Source: Vibrio hibernica
Lineage (GTDB): Bacteria > Pseudomonadota > Gammaproteobacteria > Enterobacterales > Vibrionaceae
DNA length: 59,370 nucleotides
Direction of reading: 5' to 3'
Assembly (NCBI RefSeq): GCF_015223435.1
Contig: NZ_VHKO01000016.1
Coordinates: 1 to 59,370 of the forward strand
The notes beneath the pieces were generated by a model. That model had not been told where the DNA came from and searched no databases. It saw only the letters and a program-made list of their open reading frames with translations. Made by a program: the position numbers and the translations under genes. Shown here piece by piece: positions 1 to 9,743 of the stretch (position 1 is the first letter of the stretch; each line of letters opens with the position of its first letter).

Positions 1-395
1 GTAAGCGTTCACCAGGAACGTATTGACATAAAAAACGTGACCAATAGCACTTGATCCCACTTTGACTATTGAGTGATCATTTTCAGCGTTCAAGCTTACG
101 GCATGACAAAGAAAAAATCCAAATTCTCATCTACGCCGCCTATAGCCTCGGACATCAACGAAGCGAACGCTTTGATCGTCGAGCTTTGGGAGCAATTGCG
201 CGATTATGAAGACAAGCTAAAAATCAACAGCGCTAACTCTTCCAAATCCCCCTCGTCCGACGGGCCTAAAGAGCGAGCGGAACGAAAAAAGCTCAAAGCC
301 CTAGTGGTCGCAATCCGAGAGGAGCTAAACAGGGTCACGAAGGGCATAAACGACAACTCTCTGAACTAAAACAATCTGATACTCAGGCACTCCTC
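1..395 (+). mobile_element. IS66-family insertion sequence remnant (left end)
   Basis: The window opens with GTAAGCG, the terminal motif typical of IS66-family inverted repeats. About 100 bases later a transposase reading frame begins. Only the first ~395 bases of the element are present: the right part and right terminal repeat are missing and the sequence passes directly into an unrelated minus-strand coding start at about 391-396. One long transposase frame starting right after the repeat fits the single-ORF (ISBst12-like) branch better than the tnpA/tnpB/tnpC type. The element starting exactly at base 1 could reflect an assembly break at a repeat; this is inference. Confidence 0.7.
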
Positions 396-401
396 CAATG
401 A
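103..401 (+). pseudogene. IS66-family transposase N-terminus, frameshifted and truncated
   Basis: From the ATG at 103 the product has a short coiled-coil stretch followed by NSANSSKSPSSDGPKE, the signature N-terminal motif of IS66 transposases (DUF6444 region, usually NSSNSSKPPSSDG). The zero frame then runs into nonsense and ends at 369. Shifting by one base near 297-302 restores the expected continuation PSGRNPRGAKQGHEGHKRQL up to a stop at 399-401. The gene therefore carries a frameshift of one base and lacks the zinc-finger and DDE catalytic regions. An in-frame ATG at 73 exists but adds ten unrelated residues. It cannot encode a working transposase. Confidence 0.75.
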
Positions 402-447
402 CAATTAATGAACCTGGCATAGGATTCATCTTAAACTGTCGGTTCAT
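391..447 (-). pseudogene. vpsR: First 19 codons of a vpsR-like regulator, cut by the IS66 remnant
   Basis: On the minus strand an ATG at 447 follows a plausible ribosome-binding site (AAGGGA, about 8 bases upstream) and reads MNRQFKMNPMPGSLIVIGG before entering IS66 sequence; the open frame runs on to a stop at about 325. From memory this resembles the start of VpsR, the sigma-54-type response regulator that activates Vibrio polysaccharide synthesis, and in V. cholerae vpsR lies next to lysS, as here. Nineteen codons are little to judge by, so the identity is inference from a short match plus synteny. If correct, receiver, AAA+ and DNA-binding domains are all lost from this locus. Confidence 0.45.
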
Positions 448-630
448 AAGTATTTCCCTTTTATCTTTGTATGTAATTCAACCATCTAACAGCATTTTAT
501 ATTGATGATAAGAGGTATTACTATATCGATAAATAAAAGTTTCCCTGTCTCAATAATGCGACAATTTAAAAATTAGCGCTTATTAATCCAGCGAATTAAC
601 ACTATTTTGAAAATGATAATCTATAGGTAC

Positions 631-658
631 AAAAAAACCCGCTATCAGGCGGGTTTTA
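631..658 (-). terminator. Rho-independent terminator after lysS
   Basis: Perfect stem AAACCCGC / GCGGGTTT with a short loop. On the minus strand it is followed by a run of seven U, 45 bases beyond the lysS stop codon. It separates lysS from the vpsR-like stump. Confidence 0.85.
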
Positions 659-702
659 TAAAATAACTGATAGATCAAACAGTTAGTATCTAAGATTACA
701 GT

Positions 703-2226
703 TTATTGCTGTGGGCGCATTGCTGGGAATAAAATAACATCACGAATAGTATGTGTATTAGTAAATAACATCGCTAAACGGTCAATCCCAATCCCTTGTC
801 CTGCTGTCGGTGGTAAGCCATGCTCTAATGCGTTGATATAGTCAGCATCATAAAACATTGCTTCATCATCACCTGCATCTTTCGCATCCACTTGTGCTTT
901 AAAGCGTGCATCTTGATCTTCTGCATCATTAAGCTCAGAGAATCCATTTGCCACTTCACGACCACCAATAAAGAACTCAAAACGGTCAGTAAAGAACGAG
1001 TTTGAATCACTGCGACGTGCAAGTGGAGAAATATCCGCTGGATAGCCAGTAATGAAAGTCGGTTGAATCAATTGTGGCTCAGCCGTTTCACCAAAGATCT
1101 CTTCAAGTAACTGACCACAAGTCCAGAAAGTTTCAACATCAACATGAACAGATTTTGCGATCTTAACCATAAAGTCACGATCTTTCACCGTTTCTTCATT
1201 TAGATTAGCAATATCGGCGTGATCTGGATTGTATTGTTTAATCGCATCGATCATGCTCATACGTGCATATTTACCACCAAACTCAACACGTTCTTCACCG
1301 TATGGCATAGAAGTTTCACCTAACACTTCCACCGCAACCGTGCTCAGCATATCTTCGGTAAGATCCATCAGATCGTTATAATCGGCGTACGCCATATAGA
1401 ATTCCATCATGGTAAATTCTGGATTATGACGTGGCGATAAACCTTCATTACGGAAGTTACGATTAATCTCAAATACTCGGTCAAACCCCCCCACCACTAA
1501 ACGCTTCAAGTAAAGCTCTGGCGCAACACGCAAGTACATATCAATATCTAATGCATTATGGTGAGTAATAAATGGACGAGCCGTTGCACCACCAGGGATC
1601 ACATGCATCATTGGTGTTTCTACTTCTAAGAACGCTTTCTTAGACATGAAGTTACGAATAGCCATCACTAATTTAGAACGGATAATAAAGGCATTGCGTG
1701 AATCTTCATTCACGATCAAATCAACATAACGCTGACGGTAACGCGTTTCTTGATCGGTTAAACCGTGGAATTTTTCAGGTAATGGACGAAGCGCTTTAGT
1801 CAGCAATTCGTAGCTTTCCATATTCACGTAAAGATCGCCTTTACCTGATTTATGCAGTGCACCTTTCACGCCAATAATGTCGCCAATATCCAAACCTTGA
1901 TATTGCTCTTTTAAGGCTTTTTGAACATCTTTTGACGCATACGCTTGAATACGACCAGACACTTCTTGGATAACAAGGAATGGGCCACGTTTTGCCATAA
2001 TACGACCAGCAATGGCAACCACATGGTTTAGAGTTTCTAATTCTTCTTTACCCTGCTCACCGAATTCAGCTTGAAGATCAGCCGCTAAATGCTCACGGCG
2101 AAAATCATTTGGGTGTCCATTGGCTTTACAGTTTTGACGAATATGATCGAGCTTTGCACGACGCTCAGCGATCAATTTATTTTCTTCTACTGCATCGATT
2201 TGATTTTGGCTATTTGATTCAGTCAT
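703..2226 (-). CDS. lysS: Lysyl-tRNA synthetase, class II
   Basis: Charges tRNA-Lys with lysine in the cytoplasm. The 507-residue length is normal for bacterial LysRS. An N-terminal OB-fold anticodon-binding domain (about residues 65-150) is followed by the class II catalytic core: motif 1 around 195-220 ([19 protein letters not shown]), motif 2 around 257-276 ([19 protein letters not shown]) and motif 3 at 476-484 (GQGIGIDRL), then the terminal RP segment. It lies 77 bases downstream of prfB on the same strand, the prfB-lysS pair seen across gammaproteobacteria, and has its own terminator. Nothing looks damaged. Confidence 0.98.
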   Translation of the reverse strand: MTESNSQNQIDAVEENKLIAERRAKLDHIRQNCKANGHPNDFRREHLAADLQAEFGEQGKEELETLNHVVAIAGRIMAKRGPFLVIQEVSGRIQAYASKDVQKALKEQYQGLDIGDIIGVKGALHKSGKGDLYVNMESYELLTKALRPLPEKFHGLTDQETRYRQRYVDLIVNEDSRNAFIIRSKLVMAIRNFMSKKAFLEVETPMMHVIPGGATARPFITHHNALDIDMYLRVAPELYLKRLVVGGFDRVFEINRNFRNEGLSPRHNPEFTMMEFYMAYADYNDLMDLTEDMLSTVAVEVLGETSMPYGEERVEFGGKYARMSMIDAIKQYNPDHADIANLNEETVKDRDFMVKIAKSVHVDVETFWTCGQLLEEIFGETAEPQLIQPTFITGYPADISPLARRSDSNSFFTDRFEFFIGGREVANGFSELNDAEDQDARFKAQVDAKDAGDDEAMFYDADYINALEHGLPPTAGQGIGIDRLAMLFTNTHTIRDVILFPAMRPQQ

Positions 2227-2303
2227 CAGGTGCCCTTAAATTAGTAAATTGGTTTCTTCTTTCGAAAGTTATTTTGCTATTTTCTGCAAGTTTCTGGTTT
2301 CAA

Positions 2304-3402
2304 CTACAAACCTGACTTCAAACTTGCTTCAATAAATTTGTCTAAATCGCCATCTAATACTGCTTGAGTATTACGATTTTCGATGCCAGTACGTAAATCT
2401 TTAATCCGAGAATCATCTAACACATAAGAGCGAATTTGACTGCCCCAACCGATGTCTGATTTCGAATCTTCACTGGCTTGTTTTTCTGCATTTTGCTTTT
2501 GCAGTTCATACTCAAATAACTTAGCGCGCAATTGTTTCATTGCTTGATCTTTGTTCTTATGCTGAGAACGATCATTTTGACATTGCACCACAATATTGGT
2601 TGGAACGTGAGTAATACGCACCGCAGATTCGGTGGTGTTCACATGTTGCCCACCCGCGCCCGAAGCACGGTACACATCAATACGCAGATCCGATGGATTA
2701 ATATCGATTTGAATATTGTCATCAATCTCTGGATAAATAAACGCAGAGGCAAATGAAGTATGACGACGACCACCGGAATCAAATGGAGATTTACGTACTA
2801 AACGGTGAACACCTGTTTCGGTACGCAGCCAGCCATAAGCGTATTCGCCACTCACTCGCACTGTCGCCCCTTTAAGACCGGCTACATCTCCGTCTGATAC
2901 TTCAATGATTTCAGTTTTAAAGCCTTTAGATTCAGCCCAGCGTAAATACATACGCAACATCATTGACGTCCAATCTTGAGCCTCAGTGCCGCCAGAGCCT
3001 GATTGCAAATCAATGTAGCAATCCGATGGATCATGATCGCCCGAAAACATACGACGGAACTCAAGCTTAGCCAGTTTGCCTTCAAGCTCAGCGAGTTCAG
3101 GTTCAATTTCATCGAAAGTTTCTTGGTCTTCTTCTTCAACCGCCAGTTCCAATAAACCTTCGACATCTTCACCACCTTGCTCAAGAAGATCAATGGTTTC
3201 GACCACCGCTTCTAATGAAGCGCGTTCTTTACCAAGGGCTTGTGCACGTTCAGGTTCATTCCAAACATCGGGTTGTTCAAGTTCTGCGTTAACTTCTTCT
3301 AGACGCTCTTTCTTAGCATCATAGTCAAAGATACCCCCTCAAAACGTTTGTGCGCTCGGCAACGTCTTGAAGGCGATTTTTGATAGGATTGATTTCAAAC
3401 AT
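2304..3402 (-). CDS. prfB: Peptide chain release factor 2 (RF2), made by programmed +1 frameshifting
   Basis: RF2 recognises UGA and UAA stop codons and triggers peptide release. The gene starts at ATG 3402 ([11 protein letters not shown]), reads 25 codons and meets an in-frame UGA at 3327-3325. A +1 slip at CUU-UGA continues into the long frame to 2304, giving 365 residues. Codon-recognition motif SPF falls at 205-207 and the catalytic GGQ at 250-252, the same numbers as in E. coli RF2. Annotating only the long frame would lose about 65 N-terminal residues. It lies between recJ (90 bases upstream) and lysS. Confidence 0.97.
3324..3339 (-). promoter_or_regulatory. prfB: prfB autoregulatory +1 frameshift site
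   Basis: The minus strand reads AGGGGGTATCTTTGAC: an internal Shine-Dalgarno-like AGGGGG, three bases of spacer, the slippery CUU codon, then UGA followed by C, a weak termination context. When RF2 is scarce, ribosomes pause at UGA and shift +1; when it is abundant they terminate. This matches the classical E. coli element at the same codon (26). Confidence 0.97.
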
Positions 3403-3492
3403 TTTGGCTCATCGCTAATTTGGAGAAATGGGTTTATTTTAACCCGACGATTCTACCTAAATATGCTTGAATATCACAGCGTTTTCAGATCA

Positions 3493-5277
3493 CTATTTAG
3501 CCTCTAAATGATCCACCATTAATTGCAACGATTGGTTGCCCCTAAACTCATTAATATCGAGCTTATACGCTAAATGGACCGTTTTAACGGAAGCATCCGG
3601 CCAGCGGCGTAAATCAATATTAAAAGCGATGGCATCAAGCATAATATTGGTGCGATTGTCTTGACCTTCTTGATTTGAAAAAATAGGTTCTAACATCATT
3701 TTTAAATGCTTCTCACCCACCAGTTTTTGATGAAGCAACTTAAACTCACCATCAAACACAGGTTCAGGAAAGGCTTGTCCCCAAGGTCCACCAGCTCGTA
3801 ATACTTCAGCTGTCTGCATGGAAAATTCTTCTGGAGACAATTCGCCATCGGATAAAATAACCCCTTTAAGGTCAGATTCATCCAACTCGGCGCGAACGGC
3901 TTGATCAAATAATTGGCTAAAGTGTTGGTATTGGTCGAGTTGAATCGTTAGGCCAGCGGCCATCGCATGACCACCAAATTTAATGATCACACCAGGGTTT
4001 TGAGTATCAATTCGATCCAATACATCGCGCATATGTAAACCAGCAATGGAACGACAAGATCCTTTTATGACCGCAATACCTTGGTTATCTTCGCCGCCGT
4101 CAGCAAATGCAATGACTGGTCGATAAAATTCATCTTTAATCCGTGAGGCTAAAATACCTATCACACCTTGATGCCAATCGGCTTGATATAAAGTCACCCC
4201 GTACGGCAATTGACTGTCTTTAGCTAAGCAATCTTTACCATTAAGTAATCGTTCACAAAATGCCATCGCTTCTTGCTTCATGCCTTGCTCAATCTCACGG
4301 CGCATTTGATTTAAACCATCAAGTTCACTGGCCATTCTTCTTGCAGCATGAATGTTGTTACAAAGCAGTAATTCAACCCCATACGACATATCTTCTAAAC
4401 GGCCGGCAGCATTGAGCCTTGGACCCAATGCAAAGCCAAAATCGGAGGCGACTAATTTTTTTGCATCTCGCTTTGCCACTTCAATAAGTGCTTGAATACC
4501 CGGGCGAGCTTTACCGGCGCGAATACGTTGCAAACCTTGATGCACTAAAATTCGGTTGTTTTCATCTAAAGCCACCACATCGGCCACCGTTCCAAGTGCG
4601 ACGAGATCAAGCAACTCTGCTAAGTTTGGCTCAGCAATATTCTGCGCAGCAAACCAATTTTGTTGACGCATTTGTGCTCGCAGCGCCAACATAAGATAAA
4701 AAGCTACCCCAACCCCCGCTAAGGCTTTAGACGGAAATGAACACTCTTGCAGATTAGGATTGACCATGGCATCCGCATTGGGTAATTGGTGTCCCGGCAA
4801 ATGGTGATCGGTCACAATCACTTTTAAACCTTGCTGCTTGGCATAAGCAACACCATCAATTGAGGAAACACCATTATCCACTGTCATGATCACTTGCGCG
4901 CCCAGTTCAATCGCTTGATCAACCACTTCAGGGCTTAATCCATAACCATCTTCAAATCGATTAGGAACTAAGTAATCCACGTTATTGCTGCCTAGCATAC
5001 GGATTGCTAATACCGATAATGCGGAACTGGTAGCACCATCTGCGTCAAAATCCCCAACGACAATAATTCGTTGATTGGTTTTAATTGCCTCAAATAACAG
5101 CTCAACTGCGCGCGTAATACCATGCAATGACAGATAAGAGTGCAGCCCTTTCGCCCCTTTTTCTAATTGTGTCGCATCGGTAATATTACGATTCAAATAA
5201 AGGCGTCGAAGCAACGCGGGTATAGTATCGGGTAATAATGCGACATCAACATCTGGGCGTCGGGTAATAGCGGTCAT
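3493..5277 (-). CDS. recJ: Single-stranded-DNA-specific 5'-3' exonuclease RecJ
   Basis: Degrades 5'-ended single strands in RecF-pathway recombination, mismatch repair and base-excision repair. The 594-residue product has the DHH-family motifs: DFDADG at about 76-81, the TVDNG motif near 137, and DHH at 157-159 (VTDHHLPG), then the DHHA1 region with GGHAMAAG and a C-terminal OB-like domain. Those residues coordinate the catalytic Mn/Mg ions. The start at 5277 gives the usual RecJ N-terminus (ITRRPDVD), but its ribosome-binding site is weak. It is 15 bases downstream of yqfB, within the xerD-dsbC-yqfB-recJ-prfB-lysS run. Confidence 0.97.
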   Translation of the reverse strand: MTAITRRPDVDVALLPDTIPALLRRLYLNRNITDATQLEKGAKGLHSYLSLHGITRAVELLFEAIKTNQRIIVVGDFDADGATSSALSVLAIRMLGSNNVDYLVPNRFEDGYGLSPEVVDQAIELGAQVIMTVDNGVSSIDGVAYAKQQGLKVIVTDHHLPGHQLPNADAMVNPNLQECSFPSKALAGVGVAFYLMLALRAQMRQQNWFAAQNIAEPNLAELLDLVALGTVADVVALDENNRILVHQGLQRIRAGKARPGIQALIEVAKRDAKKLVASDFGFALGPRLNAAGRLEDMSYGVELLLCNNIHAARRMASELDGLNQMRREIEQGMKQEAMAFCERLLNGKDCLAKDSQLPYGVTLYQADWHQGVIGILASRIKDEFYRPVIAFADGGEDNQGIAVIKGSCRSIAGLHMRDVLDRIDTQNPGVIIKFGGHAMAAGLTIQLDQYQHFSQLFDQAVRAELDESDLKGVILSDGELSPEEFSMQTAEVLRAGGPWGQAFPEPVFDGEFKLLHQKLVGEKHLKMMLEPIFSNQEGQDNRTNIMLDAIAFNIDLRRWPDASVKTVHLAYKLDINEFRGNQSLQLMVDHLEAK

Positions 5278-5292
5278 AAATAATAGCGTTCT

Positions 5293-5634
5293 TTATTGAG
5301 GGGAAACTAAGTGATAATGAATGACATATAAAGCGTCAAGATCTGGATAAATCTCAGAAATCACGGTTTTTAATTCATCAAGCGTCATATTCTCTTGCTG
5401 CGCATGAAATTCATTTAGGTTGGAAAATGAAATCGACTCCACCGAATCAATCTGAAGCTGGCAGAAAACACGGCCCTGCTCTAAGGTTGAAACCGTCACC
5501 ACACTATTAGGGACATAATGACTCTCAGCTTCATCTCGAATAGTAATCGTTTTCTTACCCGACAAAATATCAGCCTCAAAGCGAGCAAAAAAAGTCATCG
5601 CTGTTGGTTGTTCTTGATTGCTTAATTTATCCAT
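5293..5634 (-). CDS. yqfB: ASCH-domain protein YqfB (N4-acetylcytidine amidohydrolase)
   Basis: A 113-residue ASCH-fold protein close in sequence to E. coli YqfB, which hydrolyses N4-acetylcytidine to cytidine. Conserved blocks are ITFF-like MTFFARFEADILSGKKTIT, RDEAESHY and QENMTLDELKTVISEIYP. In YqfB-type enzymes the Lys/Thr of GKKTIT and a downstream Glu are implicated in catalysis; both are present here. The start ATG shares its A with the dsbC stop codon (TAATG), so translation is likely coupled to dsbC. Insertion of yqfB between dsbC and recJ differs from E. coli, where these genes are not adjacent. Confidence 0.88.
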   Translation of the reverse strand: MDKLSNQEQPTAMTFFARFEADILSGKKTITIRDEAESHYVPNSVVTVSTLEQGRVFCQLQIDSVESISFSNLNEFHAQQENMTLDELKTVISEIYPDLDALYVIHYHLVSPQ

Positions 5635-6386
5635 TATCTCATAGACTCCAATGTTTTAATTAATTCGGTTGGTGGCAAATAACCACCCACTAACTGGCCA
5701 TTAGGAAGCAAAATAGCAGGCGTACCGCTAATACCCACTAATGCACCAAAGGCATATTGTTCTTCAATTATTTTCTGACAGGTCGCTAAATTTTTACTAT
5801 CAAAATCAAAACGACGATTTAATTTAACCGCATCCAGAGCAGATTTTTTATCATCGGCACACCATACTTTTGCCATGCTAGCGGCAACGTCGCCTCTCGG
5901 TCCTTGGCGTGGATAAGCCATATAACGCACAGTAATGCCTAAATCATTATAACCTTGCATATCTTTGTGCAATTTTACGCAATAACCGCAAGTAATATCG
6001 GTAAAAACAGTTACGACATACTTCTCATTTTTGGCCGGATACACAATCATATCACCAGAAAACTTCTCGACCATTTTGGCGTATTTCTTCGCCATTAAGT
6101 CCGTAAAGTTACCTTCCTGATCTAATCCGTACAGCTTACCTTGCAGGAAGTAATCCCCATTGGCGGTAACATAAAAAACACCTTGATTAGTCGTGACTTC
6201 AGCAAGCCCCGCAATGGGAGAGGCTTGAATCTCCGTTGTATTTAAACCTAATTTGCTAAAACGTGAAGTTATTTCTTGCTTGTTTATTGTGTTATCAACG
6301 GATTGATTATCAGCGGCTTGCGTCATAAATGAAACACAAGCAAGCAATGCTATACAACCGTGACGAATAAAAACTGAATAACGCAT
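5634..6386 (-). CDS. dsbC: Periplasmic thiol:disulfide isomerase DsbC
   Basis: Rearranges wrong disulfide bonds in periplasmic proteins as a V-shaped dimer, kept reduced by DsbD. The 250-residue precursor has a signal peptide (hydrophobic residues about 10-22, cleavage near TQA-AD at 24-25), an N-terminal dimerisation domain, and a thioredoxin-like domain with the active site C133-G-Y-C136. A second Cys pair (in VWCADD and ATCQK) matches the structural disulfide of DsbC. Forty-two bases downstream of xerD and overlapping yqfB by one base, so part of a multigene minus-strand transcript. Confidence 0.96.
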   Translation of the reverse strand: MRYSVFIRHGCIALLACVSFMTQAADNQSVDNTINKQEITSRFSKLGLNTTEIQASPIAGLAEVTTNQGVFYVTANGDYFLQGKLYGLDQEGNFTDLMAKKYAKMVEKFSGDMIVYPAKNEKYVVTVFTDITCGYCVKLHKDMQGYNDLGITVRYMAYPRQGPRGDVAASMAKVWCADDKKSALDAVKLNRRFDFDSKNLATCQKIIEEQYAFGALVGISGTPAILLPNGQLVGGYLPPTELIKTLESMR

Positions 6387-6428
6387 GATTCACCTTACCA
6401 ATTTGAAGTAGAACATTAGAATAAAAAA

Positions 6429-7364
6429 TTAAGCGCGTGGATGATGCTCTTGATGGATTTGCTTCAATCGCTCAGTGGCAACATGAGTATAAATTTGTGT
6501 GGTCGATAAGTCACTATGACCCAACAGCATTTGTACCACTCTAAGATCCGCGCCATGATTCAATAAATGCGTAGCAAAAGCATGTCGTAATACGTGAGGT
6601 GATAAAGCTTCCGTATCAATCCCAGCATGAACAGCATAAAATTTGATTCGATGCCAAAAGGTTTGCCGCGTCATTTGTCTGGCTCGTTTACTCGGAAAAA
6701 CCACATCAGAGCTTTTTTCCCCTAACAATGCTGGTCGACCTTGCTCTAGGAACGTTTCAATCCATTCAATCGCATTTTCTCCAAGAGGAACTAACCGCTC
6801 TTTTCCCCCCTTCCCAATGACTCTCACCACGCCTTGACGTAAGTTCATGTTTTCCATTGTCAGGCTAATTAATTCCGTTACACGTAACCCCGTAGCATAC
6901 AATAATTCCAGCATGGCTTTATCACGTAACTCAATCGGGTCTTCAACAATAGGTGCCATTAAAAGATCATTAATTTGTTGTTCTGATAAATCTTTAGGTA
7001 AACGCTTGGGTAGTTTTGGCATTAGTAATAATGCACTAGGATCATCTTCACGGACCTTCTCACGAGTTAAATATTGAAAAAATCGACGGATAGCTGAAAG
7101 CATTCTAGCGCGAGTCGTTTGCTTATAGTCTTTATCAACTAACCAAGCTTGATAGGTTTGAAGGTCAAGATGCTGGATTGTCAGCCAAGTCAGTGATGAA
7201 TCCATCATCCAACCAACCAAACGATCTAAGTCGTGACGATAAGACTGTAAGGTATTTTCAGATAACCCTTTTTCTAGCCAAATCGCATCTAAAAAACGTT
7301 CAACTAAAATTAACTCAGTGTGTGCCTTTGAACCCGCTTGTTTTCCCCCCACGAACAACCTCAT
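6429..7364 (-). CDS. xerD: Site-specific tyrosine recombinase XerD
   Basis: With XerC it resolves chromosome dimers at dif under control of FtsK. All catalytic residues are present: R161 (TGLRVTEL), K185 (VIGKGGKER), H257 and R260 (HVLRHAF), H283 (LGHSD) and nucleophile Y292 (IYTHV). The C-terminal tail ending HHPRA is typical of XerD rather than XerC. At 311 residues it is about 13 longer than E. coli XerD at the N-terminus. No closer ATG exists, so the true start could be one of the TTG/GTG codons just inside. First gene of the minus-strand run through dsbC. Confidence 0.96.
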   Translation of the reverse strand: MRLFVGGKQAGSKAHTELILVERFLDAIWLEKGLSENTLQSYRHDLDRLVGWMMDSSLTWLTIQHLDLQTYQAWLVDKDYKQTTRARMLSAIRRFFQYLTREKVREDDPSALLLMPKLPKRLPKDLSEQQINDLLMAPIVEDPIELRDKAMLELLYATGLRVTELISLTMENMNLRQGVVRVIGKGGKERLVPLGENAIEWIETFLEQGRPALLGEKSSDVVFPSKRARQMTRQTFWHRIKFYAVHAGIDTEALSPHVLRHAFATHLLNHGADLRVVQMLLGHSDLSTTQIYTHVATERLKQIHQEHHPRA

Positions 7365-7483
7365 AAATGACTTTTACTTATGCAAGCGAGATTACGGCAG
7401 CCGATCGGGAATTACCACCCTTTTTGATTTGATATTTGCTAGAATACTTGTTCACCTCATTCATTACTTGCAAAGATTTATTT

Positions 7484-8002
7484 ATGAAAATTGGTCTATT
7501 CTATGGCTCCAGCACTTGTTACACCGAAATGGTTTCTGAAAAAATCCGCGCCATCATGGGTGAGGATTTAGTTGATATTTACAACATCAAAGACACCCCC
7601 GTCTCGACCTTACAAGATTATGATTTCCTTCTTCTTGGCATCTCAACATGGGACTTTGGTGAAATTCAGGAAGACTGGAATGCGGTGTGGCAACAACTTG
7701 ATGGACTAACATTAAGTAACAAGCATATCGCTTTATTTGGGCTCGGTGATCAAGAAGGCTATGGCGAATGGTTTTTAGATGCGATGGGATTACTGCATGA
7801 TGAATTACAAGCCACTGGTTGCCAGTTTTTAGGGTACTGGCCAAATGAAGGGTATCAATTTGAACAATCTAAGGCGTTAACCGAAGATAAACAATTCTTT
7901 GTCGGTTTAGCATTAGATGAAGATTCTCAATACGAACTTACAGATGATCGTTTAGCCACTTGGTGCGAACAAATACTGATTGAATACCACGACAGCTTAT
8001 AA
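7484..8002 (+). CDS. fldB: Flavodoxin FldB
   Basis: FMN-binding electron carrier of 172 residues. The phosphate-binding loop is at the very start ([13 protein letters not shown]). The isoalloxazine-contacting segments [12 protein letters not shown] and [12 protein letters not shown] follow, and the chain ends SWCEQIL-like ([11 protein letters not shown]), all close to E. coli FldB. I chose ATG 7484 because the protein family begins MKIGLFYG; an upstream in-frame ATG at 7436 would add 16 unrelated residues. Divergent from xerD, as is usual in gammaproteobacteria, with 119 bases between the starts. Confidence 0.95.
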   Translation: MKIGLFYGSSTCYTEMVSEKIRAIMGEDLVDIYNIKDTPVSTLQDYDFLLLGISTWDFGEIQEDWNAVWQQLDGLTLSNKHIALFGLGDQEGYGEWFLDAMGLLHDELQATGCQFLGYWPNEGYQFEQSKALTEDKQFFVGLALDEDSQYELTDDRLATWCEQILIEYHDSL

Positions 8003-8026
8003 GTTTCTTGCGTCTAAACACCTAAT

Positions 8027-8062
8027 GAAAAGGCTTAACATTTGAATATTAAGCCTTTTTTA
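8027..8062. terminator. Bidirectional terminator between fldB and brnQ
   Basis: Stem AAAAGGCTTAA / TTAAGCCTTTT with a ten-base loop and U-runs on both strands, between the convergent fldB and brnQ stop codons. Confidence 0.88.
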
Positions 8063-8111
8063 AAATATTAAATTTTATACGCGAAAATAAATCACCGCAT
8101 TATTTGTGTTT

Positions 8112-9446
8112 TCAAACCACTTCGATGTCACTATTAATTGATACTTCGTCTTCTTGAACGTTCACTTTTTTGGGAACAATCAACATAAAAAAGATAGCAA
8201 CCAAAGTCGGCAACATCCACGCCATACCATAATCAAATAGTGGCAAGAAATTCAAAGCTGACATATCAATACCTATCACTTTACCTGCATCAATTAAGGC
8301 AAAGAGTAACGAGATCAATACCACAACTCGATATGCTAATGGGCGATTAGGCAAACGAAAACGAACTAATGTTAAGAAAACAATCGCAATCGCTACCGGA
8401 TATAATGCGAACAATACCGGCACAGATAATGTGATCAACTGTGATAACCCAACATTCGCCACTAATGCACAAGCCGAACCTACAATCACAACCCAAACTT
8501 TATAGCTTACCGGCGTTAATGAACTAAAGTAATCGGCACAAGCAGAAATCAAGCCAATTGATGTCGTTAAACACGCTAACAATACAATGGTTGATAAAAC
8601 AAACTGCCCCTCAGTGCCAAATAATGCTTGTACATAAATACTCAGGATCGCCCCACCATTATCTAAACCAGAAGCAATAGAGTTACTCGTTGCCCCTAAA
8701 TAGAACAATGAGATATACACCAAAGCCAAACCTGTCGCGGCAATAAATGCAGCATAAATAACGTATTTCGTTACCGCAGACTTTTCAGTAATATTCTTAC
8801 TGCGCAGTGCTTCAATTATCAAAGTACCAAACATTAAAGAAGCAAAGGTATCCATGGTGTTATAACCATCAAGAAAACCGGTACTAAAGGGCTGCTGAAT
8901 ATAGTTAGCTTGAGCGGCTAAGACGTCACCTTGTGGATTCAAAAATACCATCACAGATAAAATGGCTAAACCAATAAATAAAACCGGTGTTAGCACCTTA
9001 CCAATCACATCAAGCAACTTACCTTGTGACCAAGCAAAAGAAATGGCTACCACAAAAAATACGATAGAAAAGAAGGTTAATTGCATTTGTGACGGATTAT
9101 CTAAAAATGGTTTAATACCCATTTCATAAGCGACCAAACCAGTACGAGGTGCGGCAAACGCAGGCCCAATAATAATAAAGAACAGCACCGCGACAATGGT
9201 TGCAGTCTTTTTCGGTAAGTCTTGCGTCAGCTTATCCCAGCCACCACCTACAACGGCAATAGCAATAATCCCTAATAAAGGCAATCCAACCGCTGTACTT
9301 AAAAAACCAAGCATAGTTGGAATAAGCTCATCACCAGCAAGTTGGCCTGCTCGTGGCGGAAAGATAATATTCCCTGCACCTAAAAAGAATGCAAATAACA
9401 TAAAGCCTAAGGCAACAATATCGGTTATTTTTAACTTTTGGTTCAA
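8112..9446 (-). CDS. brnQ: Branched-chain amino acid:cation symporter BrnQ
   Basis: Inner-membrane LIVCS-family carrier importing leucine, isoleucine and valine with Na+ (or H+). The 444-residue product shows about 12 hydrophobic segments and opens with DIVALGFMLFAFFLGAGNII followed by FPPRAG, the family's N-terminal signature. Its cytoplasmic C-terminus is short and acidic. It stands alone: fldB converges from one side and trmN diverges on the other, with a 297-base AT-rich intergenic region that probably holds promoters for both. The start ATG at 9446 gives the standard N-terminus. Substrate range among branched-chain amino acids is inferred from the family. Confidence 0.94.
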   Translation of the reverse strand: MNQKLKITDIVALGFMLFAFFLGAGNIIFPPRAGQLAGDELIPTMLGFLSTAVGLPLLGIIAIAVVGGGWDKLTQDLPKKTATIVAVLFFIIIGPAFAAPRTGLVAYEMGIKPFLDNPSQMQLTFFSIVFFVVAISFAWSQGKLLDVIGKVLTPVLFIGLAILSVMVFLNPQGDVLAAQANYIQQPFSTGFLDGYNTMDTFASLMFGTLIIEALRSKNITEKSAVTKYVIYAAFIAATGLALVYISLFYLGATSNSIASGLDNGGAILSIYVQALFGTEGQFVLSTIVLLACLTTSIGLISACADYFSSLTPVSYKVWVVIVGSACALVANVGLSQLITLSVPVLFALYPVAIAIVFLTLVRFRLPNRPLAYRVVVLISLLFALIDAGKVIGIDMSALNFLPLFDYGMAWMLPTLVAIFFMLIVPKKVNVQEDEVSINSDIEVV

Positions 9447-9743
9447 AATAAACCCTTAATAATAAAAATGGATCCAAAGGTGTGCTTGAAAGTATAACAA
9501 CCCCACCCGTTACAATAGGGGCAAGATAATGACGAAAACACAGATAATCCGCAACCTTTCGACAAAAAACACAACTATATAACAAGTTCACAACTATAAT
9601 TCAGTTTTAAATTCCACATTAAAGCCACTTAAGCAGAGTAAAAAACTTAACATTTATGATAATTTAAATACACAAGACAAGATAAAAAACCAACAAACAA
9701 CCAACAAATAGCACATACAGCTAATTAAGTTCTAAGTATTGAT

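Noticed and set aside
3325..3327. In-frame UGA in prfB taken as a pseudogene
   Set aside because: It is the conserved programmed frameshift site of RF2, with AGGGGG and CUU-UGA-C in place.
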